From positions 1 through 64,000 of the forward strand of contig CALLQB010000001.1 of the NCBI GenBank assembly GCA_938015295.1: a stretch of 64,000 bases of DNA. The letters are read 5' to 3'. This document shows, piece after piece, positions 1 to 8,922 of this stretch (its first letter is position 1; the number at the start of each line of letters is the position of its first letter). A program made the translations under genes and the position numbers. The notes below the pieces were generated by a model. It saw only the letters and a list, made by a program, of their open reading frames with translations, had not been told where the DNA came from and searched no databases. The DNA is from an uncultured Acidimicrobiales bacterium (lineage in GTDB: Bacteria; Actinomycetota; Acidimicrobiia; Acidimicrobiales; SHLQ01).

Positions 1-66
1 CGTTCTCGAGCGTGCGATCCGGTCATGTTTCGGGTGCCGATATGGGCGCCTAACTGGCCCGATTCT

Positions 67-453
67 CTATACGTCGTGAATCGGTATCGACGCATTTGTA
101 ACGTCGGCGATCTGTTCGATGTGGTTTCGGTTTGTGGTGACAACCGCATCACCACGGCGCACCGCTCCCTCAACGACGGCGACATCAACGATGTCGGCCA
201 GGCCGCTCTGGGCGATCAATGAGCCGATTTCGCGGGCTTGGGTCTCGTTCATTGCTTCGATTCTGCATCCCTTTAGTAGTTGCGACAGGCGATGTTGGGG
301 GCCGCCGCGCCATGCTTCGGCGAGAACGCCAACGGGAACGGTTGGGGCGATACCGCGACTGAGAGCGGCCCGGTGTAGCGACCAAAGGAGACGTTCGTCG
401 CGTTCGGCTGCGATTAGGGCACCGGTGTCGTAGGTGAGCCCGTTTGTGCTCAC
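67..453 (-). CDS. PIN-domain toxin, VapC-like
   Basis: 128 aa; YDTGALIAAERDE start, conserved acidic residues and late ADIVDVAVVEGA/VVTTNRNHI pattern typical of PIN domains; 4-bp overlap with upstream antitoxin-like ORF. Confidence 0.8.
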   Translation of the reverse strand: MSTNGLTYDTGALIAAERDERLLWSLHRAALSRGIAPTVPVGVLAEAWRGGPQHRLSQLLKGCRIEAMNETQAREIGSLIAQSGLADIVDVAVVEGAVRRGDAVVTTNRNHIEQIADVTNASIPIHDV

Positions 454-704
454 GCTGACTTTCGGGCTGTGTCGTGCATGAGGCGGTCGAGTAGGACCTC
501 ACCTGCTGCGAGTTCTTCGGCAGTTAGGGCACCAGCCTGTGATTCCCATTCGGTGACGCCTTGGATCCCTTCTCGAATGAGCAGTGAGTGTTCGGCTGCG
601 TTGGTCAGCCACGCTGAGAACGATACGCCTTCTTCAGTTGCGGCTCGTTCGACTCTGGCGGCGATTGAGTCGTCGAGGGACACGGAACGTTTGGAAACTG
701 CCAT
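450..704 (-). CDS. Ribbon-helix-helix-like antitoxin partner of the PIN toxin
   Basis: MAVSKRSVSLDDSIAARVERAATEEGVSFSAWLTNAAEHSL N-terminus; internal Met start at 704 preferred over the longer ORF; overlaps toxin by 4 bp. Confidence 0.7.
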   Translation of the reverse strand: MAVSKRSVSLDDSIAARVERAATEEGVSFSAWLTNAAEHSLLIREGIQGVTEWESQAGALTAEELAAGEVLLDRLMHDTARKSA

Positions 705-711
705 GCAGACA

Positions 712-724
712 ATGGTAATACCAT
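712..724. promoter_or_regulatory. Candidate operator of the first TA module
   Basis: ATGGT-aat-ACCAT inverted repeat just upstream of the antitoxin start, with a further ACCAT copy nearby. Confidence 0.35.
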
Positions 725-1094
725 CGGTAGCACCATGCAACAGGATGTCGCCGACTACCCATACATCCCGAAATATCGAGCGTATACGTGTGGATATAGG
801 GGTAATCCCCGATGTCTTTGGTGCAGTGCCCGGGCGGCTTGCCCATTCGGCGCCATCGGGTGACAGCAAGTGTTGCCGACGTGCCGTTGTTTCGCTGCCT
901 GATCGATAAGATTCGCTTGGTGGTATGGGTGGCGGTGCGCCGAGGTCTTACCTGGGAACATCCCCACCCGGCAGCCGTTCGGTATCGGAGGCGAGCCCGA
1001 GGTGCCGTTGAGTGTGGGTTCTCGTGTCGATTGCGGTCGGGCGATATGGGCAATGTTCGCTCCGGCGAACGGGGTGCCAGCGCCGAAGGTGGCG

Positions 1095-1415
1095 TCAGTC
1101 GAGGGGTTCTGCGGCTAGGTGGGAGGGGATGTCGCGTCGGGCGTGCAGGACTCGCCAGATATCGATGTGTTCATCATCGGCGATGTAGAAGATGAGGTAG
1201 GGGAACTTCTGGATCGGCCAGCTGCGAAGCTCGGGGATGTTGAGTTCGTACGCGAACCGAAGCGAGCCGCTATCGGGGTGTAGGCACAGGTGGCTGATTG
1301 CAGCTTCGAGTTCATCGACGAAGTCGTTTGCGACGGTGCGGCCGGCTTCCTTTTTGTAGTAGGAGATTGCGGCTTCGATGTCGGTTGCGGCGAACGCTCG
1401 GATGTCGGCGTACAT
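1095..1415 (-). CDS. RelE/ParE family toxin
   Basis: 106 aa; ATDIEAAISYYKKEAG...FVDELEAAISHLCLHPDSGS...RSWPIQKFPYLIFYIADDEHIDIWRVLHARRD is characteristic of ParE. Confidence 0.88.
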   Translation of the reverse strand: MYADIRAFAATDIEAAISYYKKEAGRTVANDFVDELEAAISHLCLHPDSGSLRFAYELNIPELRSWPIQKFPYLIFYIADDEHIDIWRVLHARRDIPSHLAAEPLD

Positions 1416-1426
1416 CTGAGGGCGGC

Positions 1427-1660
1427 TCAGCTGCCGGTTTCGGTGCTTTCCCGAAGTGATGCGAAGTAGGCGGCGTCTGCTGTGGCAACGATTGGCGAAC
1501 TCGCTCCATCGAGGAGCGCTGTTCGCAGCTGACGCCGCTCCTGGTCGCGGCGGATGAGGTCGCGCACGTACTCGCTTGTGGAGCCATAGCTGCCGCGGTC
1601 CACTTGAGAATCAACGAAGTGTTTGAGATCGTCGGGGAGCGAGACGTTCATCGTGGTCAT
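1427..1660 (-). CDS. ParD-like antitoxin
   Basis: MTTMNVSLPDDLKHFVDSQVDRGSYGSTSEYVRDLIRRDQER is characteristic of ParD/CopG RHH; directly upstream of ParE. Confidence 0.88.
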   Translation of the reverse strand: MTTMNVSLPDDLKHFVDSQVDRGSYGSTSEYVRDLIRRDQERRQLRTALLDGASSPIVATADAAYFASLRESTETGS

Positions 1661-1675
1661 GGTTTCGAGTGTACC

Positions 1676-1698
1676 GTGTTGGCAAGAATTGCCAACAC
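1676..1698. promoter_or_regulatory. Candidate ParD operator
   Basis: Perfect inverted repeat GTGTTGGCAA-gaa-TTGCCAACAC ending about 15 bp upstream of the parD start. Confidence 0.6.
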
Positions 1699-1764
1699 CC
1701 TTCCCGCACCTTGGACAAGCCGGTCATATTGGTCAGTCGGGCTACGGCTTTGACGCACGCTCAT

Positions 1765-1911
1765 CCGGCAATAACTAGCGCATATCCGACGATATGCCGG
1801 TAATAGTTTCAAAGGGTTTTCAGATCCGTCCGTCGGACGGATCTTGAACACTCGGCGTGATGGTCGCAGGGGTTCGGTTACCCAGCGTGACGAAATCCGC
1901 CCGCGGGCGGA
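1765..1911. repeat. Cluster of palindromes in the TA to tRNA-Arg spacer
   Basis: CCGGCA..TGCCGG with nested GCATATC-cgac-GATATGC (1765-1800); AGATCCGTCCG-t-CGGACGGATCT (1822-1844); TCCGCCCGCGGGCGGA (1896-1911). Confidence 0.75.
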
Positions 1912-2138
1912 CGTTGCTCAATGTTCCGGATCGTCCGCTCGCAGTAAGCCTGCCGATAACGGACAGCAGTGCCGTGTGGCTCGTCTACCTGGGTAGGGAC
2001 GGTGTGCCTTGCACCTATTGTGTACCCACCAAATACCCACAAGTGCCTGGCATTTCGTGGTATTCGGTGTTTCTGGCTAGTAGGGCGTGGGATTGAAAAG
2101 TTCCGCAAAAGACCAGCTCAGCGGTCTGAATTATTTAG

Positions 2139-2210
2139 CGCCCTCGGGAGGATTCGAACCTCCGCACACGGTTCCGGAAACCGATGCTCTATCCCCTGAG
2201 CTACGAGGGC
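2139..2210 (-). tRNA. tRNA-Arg (anticodon CCG)
   Basis: Reverse complement GCCCTCGTAGCTCAGGGGATAGAGCATCGGTTTCCGGAACCGTGTGCGGAGGTTCGAATCCTCCCGAGGGCG; 7-bp acceptor stem, TTCCGGA anticodon loop, GGTTCGAATCC T arm. Confidence 0.93.
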
Positions 2211-2309
2211 TGAAGACGACAGACTACCCGCCCGAGCCGGGTGTTACGCACCGGGCGAATGGGCGAAACCGGTGCGGGGCACGACCAGCCAAATGGCTAG
2301 GCTTGATGG

Positions 2310-3911
2310 ATGATCGTAACGATCCTCACGGATGCAATTTCGGCCGCTCTGACGGCGATGGATGTTGAACCCCCAGCCACAATCACCCTCGAACGCCCGG
2401 CCCGCCGCGAGCACGGCGACTGGTCGACCAACGTGGCCCTGGCAACGGCGAAAGCTGCCGGAAAGAACCCCCGCGAGCTCGGAACCGGACTTGCCGAATA
2501 CCTAGACGCCAACAAGCCAGAGTTCGTGTCGGCCGTCGATGTTGCGGGCCCCGGTTTCGTCAACTTTCACCTCGAAGATGCCTGGCTGCATCGCCTCCTC
2601 GAAGAGATCGTTGCCCAAGGAGAGGCCAACTTCGCCCGGCTCGATATTGGGCAGGGCACGTCAGTAAATGTCGAGTTCGTCAGCGCGAACCCGAACAAGC
2701 CGTTACATGCGGGCCACGCTCGGGGCGCCTGCTACGGCGATTCGGTGGCTCGGCTTCTCGACCGCACCGGCTACGCAGTGACCCGAGAGACATACCTCAA
2801 CGACCGTGGCGTACAAATGGGACTGTTCGCCGAGTCGCTCGCCGCTCGTAAGAAGGGCGAAGAGCCGCCTGAGGAGGGTTACCAAGGCGCCTACATCTCC
2901 GAGTGGGCCGACGAGATGCCCGACGATGCCGATCCACTCGAGTGGGGATACGCCCGAGCACTTGCCAGCCATCGCGCCACGCTCGATCGTGTCGGCATCC
3001 ATTTCGACGTGTGGTTCAGCGAACGCTCGATGGTCGAGTCGGGTGTCATCGAGGAAGCGCTTAGCGAGCTGGGCGAAAAGAACATGACGTTCGTCGACGA
3101 CGGAGCAACCTGGCTTCGGTCGACCGACTACGGCGACGACAAAGATCGCGTGCTCGTTAAAAGCGACGGCGATCTCACCTACCTCGCCCCCGACATTGCC
3201 TACCACCGCGACAAGTTCTCCCGAAGCGCCAAGCTGCTCAACGTGTGGGGCGCCGACCACCACGGCTACACCGTGCGGATGAAGGCGGCAATGCAGGCGC
3301 TTGGCCACGACCCCGACGAGCTTGAGATCATCATCACCCAGTTGGTCGACCTTGAACGCGACGGCGAGGAAGTGCGCATGTCGGGCAGGTCGGGAAACTT
3401 CATTTCGTTCGATGACATCATCGACGAAGTTGGCGCCGACGCAGCCCGCTTTACGTACCTGATGCAGTCGGTCGACAGCCGCCAGACAATCGATCTCAAC
3501 CTGGTTGCCACCAAGGCGATGGACAACCCGGTCTATTACGTGCAGTACGCCCACGCCCGCATCCATTCGGTGGTGGCCAAGGCAATCGAGGCTGGCCATG
3601 AGCGAAAGCCGCTAGCCGAAACCGACCTTTCGCTACTTACCCACGAACGCGAACTTGCGTTGCTCCGGAGTCTTTCGACGCTGCCCGAGATGGTCGAGTA
3701 CGCAGCGAAAGAACGTGCGCCGCACGCCATCATTGGCTGGTCGCGCGAACTCGCCGCCGCCTTCCACGGCTTCTATCAAGAGTGCTATGTCGTCGGTGAC
3801 GGCGTCAGCGCCGAACTCACACAAGCCCGGCTCTGGTTGCTTGAGGCGACCCGGATTGGGCTTGCGATCGGTTTCGACCTGGTCGGTGTGAGCGCACCGG
3901 AGTCGATGTAA
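2310..3911 (+). CDS. argS: Arginine--tRNA ligase
   Basis: 533 aa with VEFVSANPNKPLHAGHARGACYGDSVARLL, YLNDRGVQM and RMSGRSGNFISFDDIIDEVGADAARF. Confidence 0.97.
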   Translation: MIVTILTDAISAALTAMDVEPPATITLERPARREHGDWSTNVALATAKAAGKNPRELGTGLAEYLDANKPEFVSAVDVAGPGFVNFHLEDAWLHRLLEEIVAQGEANFARLDIGQGTSVNVEFVSANPNKPLHAGHARGACYGDSVARLLDRTGYAVTRETYLNDRGVQMGLFAESLAARKKGEEPPEEGYQGAYISEWADEMPDDADPLEWGYARALASHRATLDRVGIHFDVWFSERSMVESGVIEEALSELGEKNMTFVDDGATWLRSTDYGDDKDRVLVKSDGDLTYLAPDIAYHRDKFSRSAKLLNVWGADHHGYTVRMKAAMQALGHDPDELEIIITQLVDLERDGEEVRMSGRSGNFISFDDIIDEVGADAARFTYLMQSVDSRQTIDLNLVATKAMDNPVYYVQYAHARIHSVVAKAIEAGHERKPLAETDLSLLTHERELALLRSLSTLPEMVEYAAKERAPHAIIGWSRELAAAFHGFYQECYVVGDGVSAELTQARLWLLEATRIGLAIGFDLVGVSAPESM

Positions 3912-5179
3912 TGGCTGGACCGCTGCCCCGACACCTTCTGCCAGATACCGCCGCAATCGCCGACGGCGCCGTTTCGATCGGCGGGCTCGAACTCGTCGAC
4001 CTTGCCGCCGAGTTCGGCACACCGCTGTTCGTGTACGACGAACAACATTTGCGGCAACGATGCCGCGACGCCGTCGAAGCGTTTCCGGGCGGCGTGTCCT
4101 ATGCGTCGAAAGCGTTCCTCTGTATCGCCATGGCCCAGTTGGTGGCCGAAGAAGGGATGCAGATCGACGTGGCAACCGCTGGCGAACTCTACGTGGCGCT
4201 TGCCGCCGGGGTCGGCGGCGACAAGTGCATTTTTCACGGCAACAACAAGTCGATGGACGAGCTGCGCTATGCACTCGATAGCGGCGTGCGCCACATCATG
4301 GTCGACTCGTTCGACGAACTCGACCGACTCGACATGCTGCATGCCGAGATCGGTTCGGTCGCCGACATTATGTTGCGCATCACACCAGGCGTAGAAGTGC
4401 ACACCCACGAGTTCATTGCCACCGGACAAGACGACTCGAAGTTTGGCTTCACTGTTTCTACCGGCCTAGCGCTGCGAGCCGTCGAGCGTGCATTAGCGAG
4501 CCCGGCGGTGAACCTCGTCGGCATCCATGCCCACATCGGCAGCCAGGTATTTAGTATCGAATCGTTCCAGAAGGCGGTCGAAGTCATCGCCGGTTTTGCT
4601 GCTCCCTACGACGTCGACGAACTGTCGATCGGCGGCGGCTTGGGAGTCGCCTATGTCGAAGGCGAAGAGGCGCCTACCTTCGCTTCGTGGGGCGCCTCGG
4701 TGCAACGAGCATGCCGAGACGCCGGATTCGCCGGCCGGATTACCGCCGAACCCGGACGCTCGATTGTCGCTGCTTCGGCGGTCACGCTCTATGAGGTCGG
4801 CACGATCAAGACCCTCGAAGGCATCCGCACCTATGTGGCAGTCGACGGCGGCATGAGCGACAACCCCCGGCCGGTGCTCTACGGCAGCGGGTACGAGACC
4901 TTTCTTCCCCGATCTGGCGATGCCGAGCGCGAACTCGATATTCGCCTTGTTGGTAAGCACTGCGAGTCGGGCGACATGCTCGTGCGTGAAGGCTGGGTGC
5001 CCGACGACCTCGCAGTCGGCGACATCCTCGCCACGCCGGTCACCGGCGCCTACGGCCACAGCATGGCCTCGAACTACAACAAGGTCACCCGGCCAGCGGT
5101 TGTGTTCGTGCGCGAAGGCGAAGCCCGCCAGGTCATACGGCGCGAGACACTCGAAGATCTGATTCGGTTAGATACATGA
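3911..5179 (+). CDS. lysA: Diaminopimelate decarboxylase
   Basis: PLFVYDEQHLRQRC, SYASKAF, HAHIGSQ, GGGLGV, CESGDML and GAYGHSMASNYN motifs; between argS and hom. Confidence 0.96.
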   Translation: MAGPLPRHLLPDTAAIADGAVSIGGLELVDLAAEFGTPLFVYDEQHLRQRCRDAVEAFPGGVSYASKAFLCIAMAQLVAEEGMQIDVATAGELYVALAAGVGGDKCIFHGNNKSMDELRYALDSGVRHIMVDSFDELDRLDMLHAEIGSVADIMLRITPGVEVHTHEFIATGQDDSKFGFTVSTGLALRAVERALASPAVNLVGIHAHIGSQVFSIESFQKAVEVIAGFAAPYDVDELSIGGGLGVAYVEGEEAPTFASWGASVQRACRDAGFAGRITAEPGRSIVAASAVTLYEVGTIKTLEGIRTYVAVDGGMSDNPRPVLYGSGYETFLPRSGDAERELDIRLVGKHCESGDMLVREGWVPDDLAVGDILATPVTGAYGHSMASNYNKVTRPAVVFVREGEARQVIRRETLEDLIRLDT

Positions 5180-5243
5180 CCGCCGAGTTATATGCTGCCA
5201 GTTCACTGAATCGTAACTACCCGCAAAGACCCCACGGAACCTC

Positions 5244-6554
5244 ATGTCGACTTCGCCAACACCCGTTCGAGTAGCCCTGCTGGGATGCGGAAACGTCGGA
5301 TCAGCTTTGGCGACACTTGTTGCCGGTCAGCACGACGAGATTCAACTCCGCACCGGCCTCGACATCACCATCACCGGCATTGCCGTGCGCGACCTCTCGA
5401 TCGACCGAGGCATCGATGTGGCGCCCGAGGTATTTACCGACGACATTTCATCGCTAGTCATCGCTGACAACGTCGACATTGTCATCGAACTCATCGGTGG
5501 CATCGAACCAGCGAAGTCGTTGATCCTCGCCGCCCTAGCGGCAGGCAAGCCGGTGATCACCGGCAACAAAGCACTGCTGGCCGAACACGGCGCCGAGCTG
5601 TACAAGGCCGCAGAAGCCGGCGGGGTTGACCTGCTCTTCGAAGCGGCCGTCGCAGGCGGCATTCCCCTTATGCGTCCGCTACGCGAATCGTTGTTGGGTG
5701 AACCCATCAACCGGGTGCTCGGCATCATCAACGGCACCACCAACTACATCCTCACCCAAATGACCGAAAACGGCGCGAGCTACCAAGACGCGCTGGCCGA
5801 AGCCCAAGAACTTGGGTACGCCGAAGCCGATCCCACCGCCGATGTCGAGGGGTTCGACGCCGGAGCAAAGGCAGCAATAATCGCCACGATCGCGTTCGGG
5901 GCCTCAGTCGTGGCCGACGACGTGCACCACGAAGGCATCTCCACCATCACCAAGAGCGACATCGAGTATGCCGGCCGAAATGGCCACGTCATCAAGCTGG
6001 TCGCCGTTGCCGAACGCCTCGCAGCAACCGACGGCGGGCCCGACGAGATCGCCGTTCGTGTGCATCCCGCGATGGTGCCGCTCTCGCATCCTCTTGCTGC
6101 GGTTCGCGACAGCTTTAATGCGGTGTTTATCGAGGGCGGCGCTGTCGGCGAGCTCATGTTGTACGGCCGAGGTGCAGGCGGCGAACCCACCGCAAGCGCA
6201 GTCCTCGGCGACCTTATCGATGCCGCCGCCAACTGGCGTGCAGGCACGCACGCGTACTTTGGCCCGCTTCCTGTGGCGGCCATCCGGTCGATCGACGATC
6301 TTGAGTCGGCGTACTGCCTTACCCTTAATGTCCGAGACGAAACCGGCGTGTTGGCTGAAGTCGCCACCACATTCGGAAACCATGGCGTATCGATAAAGTC
6401 GATGGAACAGTCTGGTTTAGGCGATGAGGCACAAATCATCTTCATCACCCACGTTGCACCAGAGCGCGACGTCCGAGCCACCCTCGACGAACTCCGCAAC
6501 CTCGACCGTGTCCGTTCGGTTGGTGCAGTGCTAAGAGTGGTCAGCGGTGGCTGA
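5244..6554 (+). CDS. hom: Homoserine dehydrogenase with C-terminal ACT domain
   Basis: VALLGCGNVGSALATL, GIINGTTNYILTQM, DPTADVEGFDAGAKAAI, C-terminal ACT-like region. Confidence 0.97.
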   Translation: MSTSPTPVRVALLGCGNVGSALATLVAGQHDEIQLRTGLDITITGIAVRDLSIDRGIDVAPEVFTDDISSLVIADNVDIVIELIGGIEPAKSLILAALAAGKPVITGNKALLAEHGAELYKAAEAGGVDLLFEAAVAGGIPLMRPLRESLLGEPINRVLGIINGTTNYILTQMTENGASYQDALAEAQELGYAEADPTADVEGFDAGAKAAIIATIAFGASVVADDVHHEGISTITKSDIEYAGRNGHVIKLVAVAERLAATDGGPDEIAVRVHPAMVPLSHPLAAVRDSFNAVFIEGGAVGELMLYGRGAGGEPTASAVLGDLIDAAANWRAGTHAYFGPLPVAAIRSIDDLESAYCLTLNVRDETGVLAEVATTFGNHGVSIKSMEQSGLGDEAQIIFITHVAPERDVRATLDELRNLDRVRSVGAVLRVVSGG

Positions 6555-7953
6555 CGCCCGCTACATCAGCACGCGTGGCAGCGCCCCCGAACTCGGTTTT
6601 GGCGATGTGCTGCTCACCGGGCTCGCGAACGACGGCGGATTGTACGTTCCGGCCCAGACGCCAACGGTCGATTGGAGTCACCCCGAAGACTGGCCACATA
6701 AGAGTTACGTCGACACCGCCATCGAGGTGATGACGCCGTTCGTCGAACCCAGTTTTGGTGCCGAAGAATTCGCACAGATCGTCGCCGATACCTACGCGAC
6801 CTTCCACCACGACGACGTCGTGCCGCTGGTTGACCTAGGCGAAAACTCGCACCTGATGGAGCTTTTCTGGGGTCCGACCTTGGCGTTCAAAGACGTCGCG
6901 CTGCAGCTTGTCGGTCGGCTCTTTGATGCCGAGCTGAACCGTCGTGGCGAACGACTCACGATTGTTGGCGCGACCTCGGGCGATACCGGCTCGGCCGCCA
7001 TCGAGGCATGCCGCGATCGCGATGCCCTCGATATCTTTATCCTGTTTCCCAAAGGTCGAGTGTCCGACGTCCAACGACGCCAGATGACCACGGTGACCTC
7101 CTCGAACGTGCACGCGATAGAGATCGATGGCACCTTCGACGATTGCCAAGACATCGTCAAGGCCATGTTCGCCCACGACACGTTTCGCGACGAGGTTCGG
7201 CTCGGCGCAGTCAACTCGATCAACTGGGCTCGGGTGATGGCCCAGGTCGTCTACTACGTGTGGGCCGCCCGCCGCATCGGCAGGGGAGGGCCTGTTTCAT
7301 TTAGTGTGCCCACCGGCAACTTTGGCAACGTCTTCGCCGGCGAAACAGCTCGCCGCATGGGAGTTCCCGTTGCCCAGTTTGTTGTGGGCAGCAACCGCAA
7401 CGACATCCTCACGCAGTTCTTTGGCACCGGCTCGATGACCATCGGCGAGGTATCGCCCTCACTATCGCCAAGCATGGATATTCAAGTGTCGTCGAACCTC
7501 GAGCGTCTGGTATTCGATGTACTCGGACGCGACGGAGCCAAGGTCGCCGACTTCATGATGCGGTTCCGCGGCGAGGGCACCATTGCGCTTGAAGCCGATC
7601 AGATGAATCTTCTTGCCGAAACCTGGAGTGGATGCAGCGTCGACGATAGGGCCACGCTCGATACGATCGCCCGCTACCACCGAGTGAAGGCGATGACCGT
7701 CGACCCGCACACCGCCGTTGGCTTACTGGCCGGTGAACAACTTCGGGTCACTACCGATGTGCCCATGATCAGCCTCGCCACCGCGCACCCGGCCAAGTTC
7801 CCCGACGCCGTCGAGAGCGCGATAGGCGAGCGGCCTGCACTACCGGACTACATCGGCGATCTGTTCGCGCTTCAAGAGCGGTTCGCGACTCTTCCCAACG
7901 ATCTGGCTACCGTTGAGACCTTCGTCCTCGATCATCGAAGTGAAGCCGGCTAA
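6547..7953 (+). CDS. thrC: Threonine synthase
   Basis: YISTRGSAPELGFGDVLLTGLANDGGLYVP, FWGPTLAFKDVALQ, ATSGDTGSAA; overlaps hom. Confidence 0.96.
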   Translation: MADARYISTRGSAPELGFGDVLLTGLANDGGLYVPAQTPTVDWSHPEDWPHKSYVDTAIEVMTPFVEPSFGAEEFAQIVADTYATFHHDDVVPLVDLGENSHLMELFWGPTLAFKDVALQLVGRLFDAELNRRGERLTIVGATSGDTGSAAIEACRDRDALDIFILFPKGRVSDVQRRQMTTVTSSNVHAIEIDGTFDDCQDIVKAMFAHDTFRDEVRLGAVNSINWARVMAQVVYYVWAARRIGRGGPVSFSVPTGNFGNVFAGETARRMGVPVAQFVVGSNRNDILTQFFGTGSMTIGEVSPSLSPSMDIQVSSNLERLVFDVLGRDGAKVADFMMRFRGEGTIALEADQMNLLAETWSGCSVDDRATLDTIARYHRVKAMTVDPHTAVGLLAGEQLRVTTDVPMISLATAHPAKFPDAVESAIGERPALPDYIGDLFALQERFATLPNDLATVETFVLDHRSEAG

Positions 7954-8765
7954 TGCGAGTCCGAATCCCAGGGTCAACAGCGAATATCGGTCCCGGCTTC
8001 GATGCGGTCGGCTTAGCTCTCGATCGGTACCTCGAGCTTTCTGATGAGCCTTTCGAGGGTGCGCTCGAGGCGCCTGCAGAAGGCCTTGTGCGTATCGCTG
8101 CCCGACAGGCTGGCAACGACCTGCCGATGTACTTTGCCACCGAGATCCCGGTGGGGAAGGGTTTCGGATCGAGTGCAGCCGAAGCCGTCGGCGGCGCCTT
8201 TCTCTCGCGTCTTGCGGCGGGCGACTCCGAGGCCGATGCCCGCGAAGCAGCCTTTGCTGTGGGAAACGAGATCGAGGGCCACGCAGACAATGCGGCACCT
8301 TCTGCCTATGGAGGTCTGTGCCTTGCCGTTGGCGACCGCACCCATTTCCTCACCCCCAATCTCGATGGTCTAAAAGTGCTCATCTGGGTGCCCGATGCCG
8401 TCAACGAAACCAAGGCAGCACGTGGTGTCATTCGTCAGTCGCTGAGCACCGCGGAGGTCATCACCCAATCTGCGGCGACGGCCGCGGTTGTGGCGGGTCT
8501 GATGCTGGGCGACCTCGCGTTGCTGGCCGAATGCAGCAACGACCAGATTCACGAAGTGGCCCGACTCGAACACCTGCCCGCCACCAAAAAGGTGCTTCAC
8601 GAACTCCGGCGTTGCGGGTTTGCCGCGTGGTTGAGCGGATCCGGGCCTTCGGTAGCGAGCATCGCTAGCGCAGATGCAGCGGGCGCGTGTGCCGACGCGA
8701 TGAGCGAGGTGGGCGACCTGGTCGAGGTAGCCGTCGATGTCCTTGGGTGCCGGATTATTCGGTAG
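7953..8765 (+). CDS. thrB: Homoserine kinase (GHMP family)
   Basis: VRIPGSTANIGPGFDAVGLALD and PVGKGFGSSAAEAVGG GHMP motif. Confidence 0.95.
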   Translation: MRVRIPGSTANIGPGFDAVGLALDRYLELSDEPFEGALEAPAEGLVRIAARQAGNDLPMYFATEIPVGKGFGSSAAEAVGGAFLSRLAAGDSEADAREAAFAVGNEIEGHADNAAPSAYGGLCLAVGDRTHFLTPNLDGLKVLIWVPDAVNETKAARGVIRQSLSTAEVITQSAATAAVVAGLMLGDLALLAECSNDQIHEVARLEHLPATKKVLHELRRCGFAAWLSGSGPSVASIASADAAGACADAMSEVGDLVEVAVDVLGCRIIR

Positions 8766-8922
8766 GCTGCGGCTACCGTAAGAACGAAGACGAGTACAAC
8801 AGCAAAGACGTGGCGGTAAACCGTACCGATGTGTTGCCCAACCTGGGCGCCGAGGTGCGGTGTAGGACGCCACAAGATCAGGAACAGATCAGGAAACCCT
8901 GGTCAGGAGACCCTAGGAAGCT

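Noticed and set aside
812-1195. 127 aa plus-strand ORF between the TA modules
   Set aside because: Arg/Gly-rich composition, no RBS or family resemblance; overlaps the parE 3' end
1857-2096. Possible small ORF or integrase remnant next to tRNA-Arg
   Set aside because: No integrase motif recognisable in either strand's translation; kept only as non-coding context
2703-3599. 298 aa minus-strand ORF inside argS
   Set aside because: Fully antisense to a clear argS; long shadow ORFs are expected at high GC
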